NCBI GenBank assembly: GCA_965116865.1
Contig: OZ220727.1
Coordinates: forward strand, 434,001-498,000
Direction of reading: 5' to 3'
Length of the DNA: 64,000 nt
Origin: Aldehydirespirator sp965116865
GTDB lineage: Bacteria; Actinomycetota; Acidimicrobiia; Acidimicrobiales; Aldehydirespiratoraceae
Shown: one piece after another, positions 17,041 to 25,551 of the stretch
How positions within the stretch are numbered: position 1 is the stretch's first letter
Layout: each line of letters starts with the position of its first letter
Notes under the pieces: model-generated
Told to the model about the DNA's origin: nothing
Databases searched by the model: none
What the model saw: only the letters and a program-made list of their open reading frames with translations
Program-made: the position numbers and the translations under genes

Positions 17041-18165
17041 TCACCGGCCTGCTCCCACGAGCCGGTACAGCAGGGACAGGGCTGCTCTCGCCTCGGCGGT
17101 CCGGTCTCCGGCCTCGGCCATCTCGAACAGGTCTTGCAGAGCTTCTCGCGCGTAGCCCGTCAGCCCGAAGTCGTCCGTGTCGGCTTCGTCTGGGAGCACC
17201 GCCAGGGCACGGCCGTCCTCGTCGAGACAGGCGAGCAGGTCGCGGTGGTGGGCCAGCACGTCGTCGAGGCGGGCCTTCTGGGCCACGGAGACCTGGCCCC
17301 TGAGACCGACTCGTGCAATCGTCCGGTCCTTGGCGTGCATGCCGGCGAGCCATTCCTCGAGAGCCTCGATGTCGGCGTCCGTCGAGAGCTCGCAGTCGGT
17401 GCGCTCGAAACGCCAGGTGCCCACACGCCGGGTCTCGACCTGCACGTTGCCTCCGTCGAGGCTGACGACGAGCACGTTGCCGGGGTCCGTCTCGGTGAAG
17501 TCGGTCGGCTCGGGCGCGCCCGAGTACCACACTCTGCCCGTGCTGCCCACATTGGTCGTCGAGTGGCGGTCGCCGAGGGCCGCGTAGTGGATCACGCCCG
17601 ACTCGATGCTCTCATCGAGCCGCTGAAGCGAGATGTCCGCCGGATTGTTCCTGGCCGGCCCGATGGCGTCCACCGCGCCGTGACCGCAGACCACGCGCAG
17701 CCCGTCGGCGGGTGCGAGCCTCTCGCAGGCGTCGCCCACCAGATCGGTGAGCGGACTCTTGTTCGGCCATGGCGCGGCGATCAACTCCACACCGGGCGCG
17801 GCCTGCACGGCCCCGGCGCCGTCGAGGATCGTCACATTGCTCGGCTGATGCTGTTGGAAGGTGGGCGAGCAGAATATCGAGGCAGCGTCCAGCGGGTCGT
17901 GGTTGCCGGGCAGCAAGTAGAAGCGGACCGGCGCGGCGGCCTTCATCCTGTCCAGCGCTCGCACGAGCACCTGACGGCTCACATGGTTCGACTCGAACAC
18001 GTCTCCGCTCACCACGACGAAGTCGCAGCCCTCGTTACCGGCGAGGCGACCGATCGTCTCGACGACCTCCAGACGGGCGGCACCGAACTGGGCCCTGGCG
18101 TCGTCGCTCAGGTAGTGCGGGTTCTTGCCGAGCTGCCAGTCGGCGGTGTGGATGAACTTGACCAC
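17041..18165 (-). CDS. SbcD/Mre11/YhaO-like metallophosphoesterase
   Basis: This is a calcineurin-fold nuclease-type protein of 374 residues. Its metal motifs are HTADWQLGK (Gln where SbcD usually has His), VVSGDVFESN, LLPGNHDPLD, VCGHGAVD and AALGDRHS. It lies just upstream of the YhaN-like ATPase on the same strand, and the two should form a nuclease-ATPase complex acting on DNA ends. A TACGAT box (18172-18177) ends 6 nt before the GTG start. The 132 bp between this gene and the DUF1844 gene hold no other feature that I see. Confidence 0.82.
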   Translation of the reverse strand: MVKFIHTADWQLGKNPHYLSDDARAQFGAARLEVVETIGRLAGNEGCDFVVVSGDVFESNHVSRQVLVRALDRMKAAAPVRFYLLPGNHDPLDAASIFCSPTFQQHQPSNVTILDGAGAVQAAPGVELIAAPWPNKSPLTDLVGDACERLAPADGLRVVCGHGAVDAIGPARNNPADISLQRLDESIESGVIHYAALGDRHSTTNVGSTGRVWYSGAPEPTDFTETDPGNVLVVSLDGGNVQVETRRVGTWRFERTDCELSTDADIEALEEWLAGMHAKDRTIARVGLRGQVSVAQKARLDDVLAHHRDLLACLDEDGRALAVLPDEADTDDFGLTGYAREALQDLFEMAEAGDRTAEARAALSLLYRLVGAGR

Positions 18166-18297
18166 GCTCGGATCGTATCGATGGCTCGAGGCATCCGATG
18201 CCGGGCGCCGGAGGTCGAGAGTCGTCCCGAGCAGCGTCTCAGTCCCGGCAGAGCGCCTCGGCGGTGAGAGGCCTGCGGTGCGATCCGGGGCTGATAA

Positions 18298-18813
18298 TCA
18301 ATCGTCGGGATCCTGGGGCGCTCGGGCGGCGGTCTCGTCGTCGGCTGATTCTGAGCCGACTGCTTCGCCGTCCGGGTCCGCGGGGCGGTTCTTGAGATGG
18401 ACGAAGGCCATGCGGATCTGTGACAGGGCGTCGCGCAGCGTGGGCTCCGGCTCGCCGAGGCGGCCCTTCATCCCGTCGAGCAGCGCGCCCAGGGCGTCGA
18501 TGGCCACCGTCGCCTCCGCGAGGTTCGGCTGCTGGTCCGCGAGGTGCAGTGCGGCCAGCTCGTAGAGGCCCATGGCGTGGTTGGCGACCACCACCGAGGC
18601 GGGTGCCTCCTTGAGCCGCTCGCGGGACTCGGCCAGCTCCTGCAGGTACTGCTCGGCCCGCTCCCGCTCCTGCGGCGACAGGCTGTCGAGGTCGAACTCA
18701 TCGCCGGCCGCGGCGCCCGCGCCGGCTTTCGGGGCGTCGCTCCTCTCGGGACCGGCGTCCGACCGGCCGTCGCCGAGCGGTACTTCGCCTCCGGGGGTCC
18801 ACAGCGTGCTCAT
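18298..18813 (-). CDS. DUF1844 family protein
   Basis: This 171-residue predicted soluble protein has a conserved core ASVVVANHAMGLYELAALHL at about 82-101, flanked by helical segments and acidic, disordered ends. DUF1844 genes commonly stand next to infC in actinobacteria, as here, where the two are divergent. The function is unknown. The ATG at 18813 has GGAGGTG 5 nt upstream; a longer start at 18840 is less likely. Confidence 0.75.
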   Translation of the reverse strand: MSTLWTPGGEVPLGDGRSDAGPERSDAPKAGAGAAAGDEFDLDSLSPQERERAEQYLQELAESRERLKEAPASVVVANHAMGLYELAALHLADQQPNLAEATVAIDALGALLDGMKGRLGEPEPTLRDALSQIRMAFVHLKNRPADPDGEAVGSESADDETAARAPQDPDD

Positions 18814-18871
18814 CCGAACACCTCCGGCCTGTGCTCGCAAATGGGTATGGCCGCTCGACGCGGCCGGGTGC

Positions 18872-18877
18872 TACCCT
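18872..18877 (+). promoter_or_regulatory. possible -10 box TACCCT of the infC operon
   Basis: TACCCT lies about 90 nt before the infC start and would give the infC-rpmI-rplT transcript a leader, unlike most genes here. That leader could carry autoregulation, but I could not define a structure. Confidence 0.4.
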
Positions 18878-18969
18878 ACCGTGGTCAACCCAGCGGACAT
18901 CCGCCCTTGCCGCGGCTGGGGCATGCCGCCCGAATTCGGAGGTTCCGTGCTCACGAGGAGTGAAAGGCG

Positions 18970-19572
<603 letters not shown>

Positions 19573-19632
19573 AGACTCGTCGGCGATTCACCACCACACC
19601 GAGGCGAGCAGTCTGACCGGAGAAGATCAGCC

Positions 19633-19824
19633 ATGCCCAAGATGAAGACGCACCGGGGCGCCGCCAAGCGCTTCCGGCGCACCGGCTCCGGCAAGCTGCG
19701 GCGCCGCCGGACCAACAAGAACCACATCCTCGAGAAGAAGTCCCCCAAACGAAAGCGCCAGCTGCGGGCCTCGGCCGAGGTGTCCTCGCCGGACGGGAGG
19801 ATGCTTCGGGAACTCGGCGTGTAG
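19633..19824 (+). CDS. rpmI: 50S ribosomal protein L35
   Basis: This 63-residue basic protein begins MPKMKTHRGAAKRFRRTGSG and contains NHILEKKSPKRKRQLR, the family pattern. It lies between infC and rplT in the standard operon, 60 bp after infC. Confidence 0.97.
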   Translation: MPKMKTHRGAAKRFRRTGSGKLRRRRTNKNHILEKKSPKRKRQLRASAEVSSPDGRMLRELGV

Positions 19825-19881
19825 CGCAACGCACGGCAACACGAGCATGGAACGCAGGACGAAGCAGAAAGTGAAGGTCAG

Positions 19882-20256
19882 ATGGCGAGAGTGACGCGGC
19901 CCGCCCAGTCGAGGCGCCGCCGCCGAGCGCGGCTGGCGCAGGCCAAGGGCTATTACGGCAACAAGTCCCGGTCGTGGCGTGCAGCCAACGAGCAGCTCAT
20001 GCACTCGGGCAACTACGCGTTCCGCGACCGCAGGGCACGCAAGAACGACTTCCGACGCCTCTGGATCCAGCGGATCAACGCTGCCTGCCGTCGGCGGGGC
20101 ACCTCCTACAGTCGCTTCGTCGCCGGGCTGAAGACGGCCGGCATCGAAGTAGACCGCAAGATCCTGGCCGACCTGGCCGTCGACGACCCCGACGCCTTCA
20201 CCGCCCTCGTAGAGGCCGCGTCCGCCGCATCCGCGGCCCGGGCCTCCGCCGGCTGA
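19882..20256 (+). CDS. rplT: 50S ribosomal protein L20
   Basis: The 124-residue protein shows the family N-terminus RVTRPAQSRRRRRARLAQAK, then GYYGNKSRSWRAANEQ and RRLWIQRINAACRRRG. L20 binds 23S rRNA early in assembly and in some bacteria represses its own operon. It is preceded by AAGGTCAG, a weak ribosome binding site. Its stop overlaps the likely start of the next gene. Confidence 0.97.
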   Translation: MARVTRPAQSRRRRRARLAQAKGYYGNKSRSWRAANEQLMHSGNYAFRDRRARKNDFRRLWIQRINAACRRRGTSYSRFVAGLKTAGIEVDRKILADLAVDDPDAFTALVEAASAASAARASAG

Positions 20257-21044
20257 ACGCTCACCAGGCGCTGGGGCCGCGCAGCCAGCGGGTAGCCCGG
20301 CTGCGGCGCCTAGTGCGCCGTCGCGCGCCGGGCGATCCCACCGTGGTCCTGGAGGGGCGGCGCACCCTGTCGGAGGCGCTGGCCGCGGGCATCGAGCCCT
20401 CGGTGGTGGTCGCGGCTCAGTCGGCCCTCGACTCAGCGCCGGTCCGCGACGTCCTGGCCCGGCTCGCACCGCGTGTCGATGTGCTGGTCCTGACCGACCG
20501 CGCTCTTCGGTCCGTGGCGTCCTCGGTCAGCCCCCAGCCGCTGCTGGCGCTGGTCGACAAACCGGCGGCAGCGGTGCCCGGTTCGATGGCGCCGGACGAT
20601 CTCGTGCTCGTGCTCGCAGGCGTCGCCGACCCCGGCAACGCCGGGACCATCATCCGCACCGCCGAGGCTTGCGCGGCCTGTTGCGTGGTAGTGGTGGGCG
20701 GCGCCGACCCGTGGGCGCCCAAGGCGGTGAGAGCCTCGGCCGGCTCGGTGCTGCGGGTGCCGGTAGCGCCCGCAGCGGATGCGGGCGCCGCGTTGCGGAC
20801 TCTCCGAGCGGCTGGAGCGGTGATAGTGGCTGCCGACGCGAGCGAGGGCGAGCGCCACGACAGCGGAGTGCTCGCCGCGGGGAGCGGTCCGGTGGCCTTG
20901 GTGCTGGGATCGGAGTCACGCGGCCTCGAACCCGTGGTTCGCGAACTGGCGGACCGCCGGGTGCGGATCCCGATGGCCGGCAGCGCCGAGTCTCTCAACG
21001 TGGCCATGGCCGCCACGCTCCTCGCCTTCGAGTACCGGCGTTGA
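20253..21044 (+). CDS. TrmH/SpoU-family rRNA 2'-O-methyltransferase
   Basis: This is a SPOUT methyltransferase of the long type with an N-terminal substrate-binding domain (SQRVARLRRLVRR, then VVLEGRRTLSEAL). The catalytic part has LVLAGVADPGNAGTIIRTAEA, PVALVLGSESRGLEP and RIPMAGSAESLNVAMAATLL. The conserved N-terminus begins before the first ordinary start codon (GTG 20313). The likely start is therefore the CTG at 20253, which forms a CTGA overlap with the rplT stop; this is inference. It is the usual gene between rplT and pheS. Confidence 0.82.
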   Translation: MNAHQALGPRSQRVARLRRLVRRRAPGDPTVVLEGRRTLSEALAAGIEPSVVVAAQSALDSAPVRDVLARLAPRVDVLVLTDRALRSVASSVSPQPLLALVDKPAAAVPGSMAPDDLVLVLAGVADPGNAGTIIRTAEACAACCVVVVGGADPWAPKAVRASAGSVLRVPVAPAADAGAALRTLRAAGAVIVAADASEGERHDSGVLAAGSGPVALVLGSESRGLEPVVRELADRRVRIPMAGSAESLNVAMAATLLAFEYRR

Positions 21045-21053
21045 CCGGCACGG

Positions 21054-21593
21054 TCAACCCACGGCCGCGGTCGCCGCATCCGTCTGGTCGAGCGACGCGA
21101 TGAGCACTGCCAACTGCCGGCTGATCTCTGCCTGACCCCGCCGCAAGTCCTCGATCTTGGCGTCCTGGGCGGCGAAGCGCTGCTCGAATTTGGCGTCTTG
21201 GGCGGCGAAGCGCTGCTCGATCTTGGCGTCTTGGGCGGCGAAGCGCTGCTCGATCTTGGCGTCTTGGGCGGCGAAGCGCTGCTCGAATTTGGCGTCTTGG
21301 GCGGCGAATCTGGTGTCGACCTTGTCGGCCAGCGCGTCGATCTTGTCGCTGGCGCGGTTCACTTCCTCGTTCAGCAGGAACACGGGGATTCCTACCAGGA
21401 CGCTGACGGAACCGATGAGGCCCACGATGATCCCGATCAGCAGAGCGGTGTTGCCTGCGTCGATCCTGCGAGTCGCAGACTGGGCGGCGGGGTTGTCGTA
21501 CGCCGGGACGGATCGTTCCGCCGGCTCTGCCGCGTCTCGGGGAGCAGTGCCTGCGGGTGGCGGATGTTCGGAGGACGGGGGTGTTTCGACCAT
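21054..21593 (-). CDS. membrane-anchored coiled-coil protein with five 11-residue repeats
   Basis: This predicted 179-residue protein has a proline-rich, disordered N-terminus, then one transmembrane helix (ALLIGIIVGLIGSVSVLVGI, about residues 51-70). Next comes a coiled coil with five copies of an 11-residue unit, RFAAQDAKIEQ with Phe or Ile at one place. An undecad (11-mer) period fits a right-handed coiled coil. It stands on the opposite strand between trmH and pheS, an atypical insertion in that conserved order. The function is unknown; a structural or DNA-tethering role is only a guess. ATG 21593 was preferred over a TTG at 21638. Confidence 0.6.
   Translation of the reverse strand: MVETPPSSEHPPPAGTAPRDAAEPAERSVPAYDNPAAQSATRRIDAGNTALLIGIIVGLIGSVSVLVGIPVFLLNEEVNRASDKIDALADKVDTRFAAQDAKFEQRFAAQDAKIEQRFAAQDAKIEQRFAAQDAKFEQRFAAQDAKIEDLRRGQAEISRQLAVLIASLDQTDAATAAVG
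21151..21315. repeat. five 33-bp tandem repeats inside the coiled-coil gene
   Basis: The unit contains TTGGCGTCTTGGGCGGCGAA and repeats five times without a gap, differing by one or two bases. The period is a multiple of three, so it adds whole 11-residue turns to the coiled coil. Confidence 0.92.
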
Positions 21594-21821
21594 GGTCGTC
21601 GTCACCTCGTTCACGCGGGCGTGCGTCGGTGCGGTCAATGGAACCTCGCTCGGGTTGAGGCGGCGCTGGCGCGACGCTCAGGGACTCAACGGGTGACTGC
21701 CGCTGAAGCCCGGCAGCGAGACTGACAAGCAGGATAACCGACGAGTGATGCCATGTCAACTTCCTATTCTTCGATGATACGGCGACCTTGTACGATGCGC
21801 CGGGCGGCCTATGGCGCGTCC

Positions 21822-21827
21822 TAGCCT
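21822..21827 (+). promoter_or_regulatory. -10 box TAGCCT of pheS, leaderless spacing
   Basis: TAGCCT ends 7 nt before ATG 21835. This decides the start in favour of 21835 over the in-frame ATG at 21811, which lies upstream of the box. The preceding 100 bp are unusually A+T-rich for the window. Confidence 0.6.
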
Positions 21828-21834
21828 TGCCGGG

Positions 21835-22842
21835 ATGACGGATGCCTACGAGCAGGCGGCCGCCGAGGCCGTGGCACGCCTCGCTGTGGCGGACGAGGTC
21901 GGCGCCGTCGCCGACATAGAGCGGGAGCTGCTGGGCCGCCGCTCGCAGTTCGCGCAGGCCAGGCGCCGGCTCGGAGACCTCGACCCGGGCGATCGGGCCG
22001 AGGCCGGTCGCCGCCTCAACGAGGCCCGGGGCCGTGTCGAGGCCGCGGCGGCCGTAGCCCGCGAGCGTCTCGCAGCGCGGGGCCGAGTCGAGCGGTACGC
22101 CGCCGAGCGCCTCGACCTCACCGAGCGGCTGCCCCGGACCGCGCCGCTGCGCCGCGGCCGCCTCCATCCCGTCACCCAGGCCCGTGACCGGCTAGAGGAC
22201 GTGTTCGTGGGGATGGGCTACACGGTCGCGGAGGGGCCGGAGGTGGAGAGCGCCTGGTACAACTTCGAGGCTCTCAACATCCCGGAGTGGCACCCGGCCC
22301 GGGGCAGCTTCGACACCATCTTCGTGAATCTCGGCGAGCCCGAGGAGGTGATGCTGCGCTCGCACACCTCGCCGGTGCAGATCAGGGTCATGGAGAACCG
22401 CGAGCCGCCCGTCTACGTCGTCGCTCCGGGCCGGACCTTCCGCACCGACACCGCCGATGCCACCCACCTGCCCGCATTCAACCAGATCGAGGGGCTGGCC
22501 GTCGACCGCGGCATCACCTTGGGCGACCTCGCCGGCACCATCGACGAGTTCGTCAGGGCCCTGTTCGGGCGCGAGGTCAAGGCCAGGCTGCGCCCCTCGT
22601 ACTTCCCGTTCACCGAGCCGTCGGCCGAGTTCGACATCTCCCGGCCCGACGGCTCCTGGCTGGAGCTCGGCGGCTGCGGGATGGTCCACCCCAACGTGCT
22701 GCGAAACTGCGGGATCGACCCCGAGCAGTGGCAGGGCTTCGCGTTCGGCTTCGGCATCGACCGTCTGGCGGTGATGAGCCATGAGATCGACGACATCCGC
22801 GAGTTCGTGAACAACGACGTGCGGTTCCTGAGCCAGTTCTGA
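21835..22842 (+). CDS. pheS: phenylalanyl-tRNA synthetase alpha subunit
   Basis: This is the catalytic subunit of the alpha2-beta2 enzyme that charges tRNA-Phe. The N-terminal 90 residues are a coiled coil that binds tRNA. The class II motifs follow: motif 1 region HPVTQARDRLEDVFVGMGY, motif 2 VVAPGRTFRTDTADATH, and motif 3 GFAFGFGIDRLAVMSHEIDD. The C-terminus DIREFVNNDVRFLSQF is typical. The beta-subunit gene follows after a duplicated 102-bp gap. Confidence 0.96.
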   Translation: MTDAYEQAAAEAVARLAVADEVGAVADIERELLGRRSQFAQARRRLGDLDPGDRAEAGRRLNEARGRVEAAAAVARERLAARGRVERYAAERLDLTERLPRTAPLRRGRLHPVTQARDRLEDVFVGMGYTVAEGPEVESAWYNFEALNIPEWHPARGSFDTIFVNLGEPEEVMLRSHTSPVQIRVMENREPPVYVVAPGRTFRTDTADATHLPAFNQIEGLAVDRGITLGDLAGTIDEFVRALFGREVKARLRPSYFPFTEPSAEFDISRPDGSWLELGGCGMVHPNVLRNCGIDPEQWQGFAFGFGIDRLAVMSHEIDDIREFVNNDVRFLSQF

Positions 22843-22844
22843 TG

Positions 22845-22951
22845 GTCGCGCAAGCCATGCCCGAGGACCTGAGATGAAGGGTGGCACCGCGAGCCGCGTC
22901 CAGGGCTTCCGACCAGTCGCGCAAGCCATGCCCGAGGACCTGAGATGAAGG
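22845..22951 (+). repeat. 71-bp tandem duplication of the pheT start region
   Basis: A 36-bp block (GTCGCGCAAGCCATGCCCGA onward, ending ATGAAGG) is present at 22845-22880 and 22916-22951. The second copy holds the real pheT ATG (22945). The first copy holds a duplicate ATG (22874) that opens a 24-codon frame whose TGA overlaps the pheT ATG. Confidence 0.92.
22878..22891 (+). promoter_or_regulatory. perfect 14-nt T-box-type motif between pheS and pheT
   Basis: AGGGTGGCACCGCG matches the T-box consensus AGGGUGGNACCGCG at every fixed base, and is followed by a CGTCC as in many T-boxes. It lies 54 nt before the pheT ATG. A full riboswitch would need a specifier stem upstream, where only pheS coding sequence is found, so this may be a remnant or coincidence. 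The C after TGG would pair with discriminator G, not the A of tRNA-Phe. Confidence 0.35.
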
Positions 22952-25350
22952 TCCTGCTGTCGTGGCTCAGGGAGTTCGCGCCCGGCATTGACGGCGATCC
23001 CGCTGCGCTCAGCGACCTGCTCAGCGCGCTGGGGCTGACGGTGGAGGAGACGACCGTCACCGGCGCGGTGCCCGACGGGGTGGTGGTGGGCAGGGTGCTT
23101 GACCTGCGCCCCCACCCCGACGCGGACCGCATCGGTCTGGTCGAGGTGGAGGACGGGTCGGGCTCGACCCTGCAGGTGTGCTGCGGCGCGTTCAACATGG
23201 CGGTCGGCGACCTGGTGCCGCTGGCCCGGGTGGGGACGGTGATGCCCGGTGGGCTGGAGATCGCCCGCCGCAAGCTGCGAGGCCAAGTCTCCGAGGGCAT
23301 GTGCTGCTCGGAGGCCGAGCTCGAGATGGGCGACGATGCCGACGGCATCATGATCCTCAACGACAGGGTCGTCGCAGCGGCCGGCCCGGGCACGCCGCTG
23401 GTCGAGGCCCTCGGATCGGCGCCCGACGTGTTGTGGGACCTCGACGTCGGAGCCAACCGGCCCGACGCCCTCTCGGTGATGGGCGTGGCCCGAGACCTGG
23501 CGGCCGCTCTCGGCACAGGCTTCGAGCCCCCCGACTGGTCTGCCCCCGCCTCGGGCGCCGACATCTCGGAGGCCGTCGGCGTGGAGATCGTCGACCCTGC
23601 ATTGTGCGGACGCTTCGTCGGGCGGGTGCTGCGCAACATCCCGTCGGGCCCGTCGCCGGCGTGGATGGCCGGCCGCTTGGCCGCTCTGGGGATGCGTCCC
23701 GTCAACAGCATCGTCGACATCTCGAACTACGTGATGCTCGAGCTGGGCCAGCCCAGCCACACGTTCGACCTGGGCCGGGTGAGCGGCGCCCGGGTGCGGG
23801 TGCGCCGGGCCCGTGACGGCGAAACCGTGACCACCCTCGACGGCGTGAGCCGCCGCTTGGCCGCCGGCGACGGCGTGATCGCCGACGGCGACGACACGGT
23901 GATCGGGATCGCGGGGATCATGGGCGGCGCGTCCACCGAGATCGACTCCGACACCACCGACGTGCTGGTGGAGATGGCCTGGTGGGACCCGCCGTCGATC
24001 TCGCGCACCGCCAAGCGGCTGAACCTCTCCAGCGAGGCGGCCACTCGGTTCCGCCGGGGCGCCGACTGGGGCCGCAACGTCGAGCGCTGCATGAACCGCT
24101 TTGTGCAGCTGGCCGCCGCCATGGGGGCCGAGGCGGCCCCCGGCCTGATCGACGAGCGCGGTGACCTGCCCGACCGGCGCCCTCTGAGGGTCCGCGCTTC
24201 GAGGGTGAACCAGTTGCTCGGCACCAGCCTGAGCCCGCAGGAGATGGCCGGCCACCTGCGCTCCATCGGCTTCGGTGTGGACCTCGACGCCGGCATGGGC
24301 GCGGACGGTGCGGCCGGCTTCGACGTGACCGTCCCCACGTGGCGGTGGGACACCGAGACCGAGACCGACGTCGCCGAGGAGGTGGCCCGGCTCCACGGGT
24401 ACGAGAACATCGAACGCACCGTCCCCACAGCCAACGAGGCAGGCGGGCTGTCGTCCTACCAGAAGGACCGCCGACTGGCGCGAGACGTACTGGTGGGGGC
24501 GGGCTGCGTGGAGATCCAGCCGATGCCCTTCGTGGCGCCCGGCGCGCTGGCCGCGGCAGGGCTGCCCGAGAACGGCATCACCCTTTCCAACCCGGTCGAC
24601 GAGAACGAGTCGGTGCTGCGGACGTCGTTGCTGCCGGGCCAGCTGCGGGCGGTGGCCTACAACCAGCGCCATTTCAACGACGACGTGAGGCTGTTCGAGA
24701 TCGGCAATGTGTACCTGCCCGCGCCCGCCGGGCAGATGCTCCCCGACGAGCGCGAGTTCATGGCGGTGGCCCTGTCGGGCGCCGAGGCGCCGGACGCGGT
24801 GGCGGTCCTCGACCTGCTGGCTGCGGCGCTGGCGCTGCCCGCGGTCGATTTGCGGGCCGGGGCCCCGCCGGGAATGCATCCGACACGCTCGGCCGAGGTG
24901 GTCGTGGCCGGGCGGGCCCGGGGCGTGGTGGGGGAGGTCGCCTTCGAGGTGCTCGAGGGCTGCGGCGTGGCCGGCCGGGTGGCGTGGCTGCAACTCGACC
25001 TCCGGTCGGTGCTCGACGGCCCCAGGGCCCGGCGCCGTTACCGGCCGGTCAGCAAGTATCCGCCCAGCGATGTGGACCTGGCCTTCGTGGTGCCCGACAG
25101 TGTCGCCGCGGCCCAGGTGGAGCGGGCCTTGCGGGCTTCGGCCGGGTCGCTGCTGGCCCGTGTCGGGCTGTTCGACTCGTACCGGGGCCCCGGCGTGCCC
25201 GAAGGCTCGCGCAGTCTGGCCTATCGCCTGCGGTTCCAGGCCCCTGACCGCACCCTGACCGATGCCGAGGTGGCCGAGATCCGCCGGCGCTGCATCGACG
25301 GGGTCTCCCGTCGCGCCGGGGCAGCGCTTAGAGCGTCCGCGAATAGGTGA
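22945..25350 (+). CDS. pheT: phenylalanyl-tRNA synthetase beta subunit
   Basis: The 801-residue partner of PheS contains a tRNA-binding EMAP-like domain (about 40-150; LDLRPHPDADRIGLVEVEDG, then CGAFNMAVGDLVPLARVGTV), the B3/B4 editing region, B5 domains, and a C-terminal anticodon-binding FDX-ACB domain (RYRPVSKYPPSDVDLAFVV). EIGNVYLP-type core motifs are present. The ATG is the second of two duplicated starts. The C-terminal codons run into the dispersed repeat at 25379. Confidence 0.95.
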   Translation: MKVLLSWLREFAPGIDGDPAALSDLLSALGLTVEETTVTGAVPDGVVVGRVLDLRPHPDADRIGLVEVEDGSGSTLQVCCGAFNMAVGDLVPLARVGTVMPGGLEIARRKLRGQVSEGMCCSEAELEMGDDADGIMILNDRVVAAAGPGTPLVEALGSAPDVLWDLDVGANRPDALSVMGVARDLAAALGTGFEPPDWSAPASGADISEAVGVEIVDPALCGRFVGRVLRNIPSGPSPAWMAGRLAALGMRPVNSIVDISNYVMLELGQPSHTFDLGRVSGARVRVRRARDGETVTTLDGVSRRLAAGDGVIADGDDTVIGIAGIMGGASTEIDSDTTDVLVEMAWWDPPSISRTAKRLNLSSEAATRFRRGADWGRNVERCMNRFVQLAAAMGAEAAPGLIDERGDLPDRRPLRVRASRVNQLLGTSLSPQEMAGHLRSIGFGVDLDAGMGADGAAGFDVTVPTWRWDTETETDVAEEVARLHGYENIERTVPTANEAGGLSSYQKDRRLARDVLVGAGCVEIQPMPFVAPGALAAAGLPENGITLSNPVDENESVLRTSLLPGQLRAVAYNQRHFNDDVRLFEIGNVYLPAPAGQMLPDEREFMAVALSGAEAPDAVAVLDLLAAALALPAVDLRAGAPPGMHPTRSAEVVVAGRARGVVGEVAFEVLEGCGVAGRVAWLQLDLRSVLDGPRARRRYRPVSKYPPSDVDLAFVVPDSVAAAQVERALRASAGSLLARVGLFDSYRGPGVPEGSRSLAYRLRFQAPDRTLTDAEVAEIRRRCIDGVSRRAGAALRASANR

Positions 25351-25378
25351 GAGCCGATTGTGTCGCTGCGGTGTCATT

Positions 25379-25470
25379 CCCGCTCTTGTTCGCTGCGACC
25401 TGAGGGCCGCTCGGGCCACGGCCTCGCCTGTATGGGCCGCGTCGCTCCCGCCTATTCGCTCGGCCTCTTA
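25379..25470 (+). repeat. dispersed intergenic repeat family, copy B
   Basis: The sequence between pheT and argC contains CGCTCTTGTTCGCTGCGACC, then GAGGGCCGCTCGGGCCACGG and ends TATTCGCTCGGCCTC. The same blocks, in the same order, occur at 52510 (+), and in reverse at 32851 and 34513. It looks like a short non-coding element of about 90-150 bp. Confidence 0.75.
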
Positions 25471-25516
25471 GCACACTGCGATGCTTGTGCAATAATGTGC
25501 CTATTTTAGAAAAGAG

Positions 25517-25544
25517 TTGCATTACGGCCGCGATCCGCTAGCCT
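25517..25544 (+). promoter_or_regulatory. promoter of the arginine operon (TTGCAT, 16 bp, TAGCCT)
   Basis: A -35 box TTGCAT (25517-25522) and a -10 box TAGCCT (25539-25544) are separated by 16 bp. The -10 box ends 7 nt before the argC ATG, so the message would be leaderless. The A+T-rich stretch at 25490-25515 just upstream may hold an ArgR site, but I could not identify an ARG box. Confidence 0.65.
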
Positions 25545-25551
25545 GGCCGGG

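Noticed and set aside
22192..25419. 1075-codon open frame antisense to pheST
   Set aside because: High G+C leaves antisense frames open; it has no domain and mirrors well-conserved genes.
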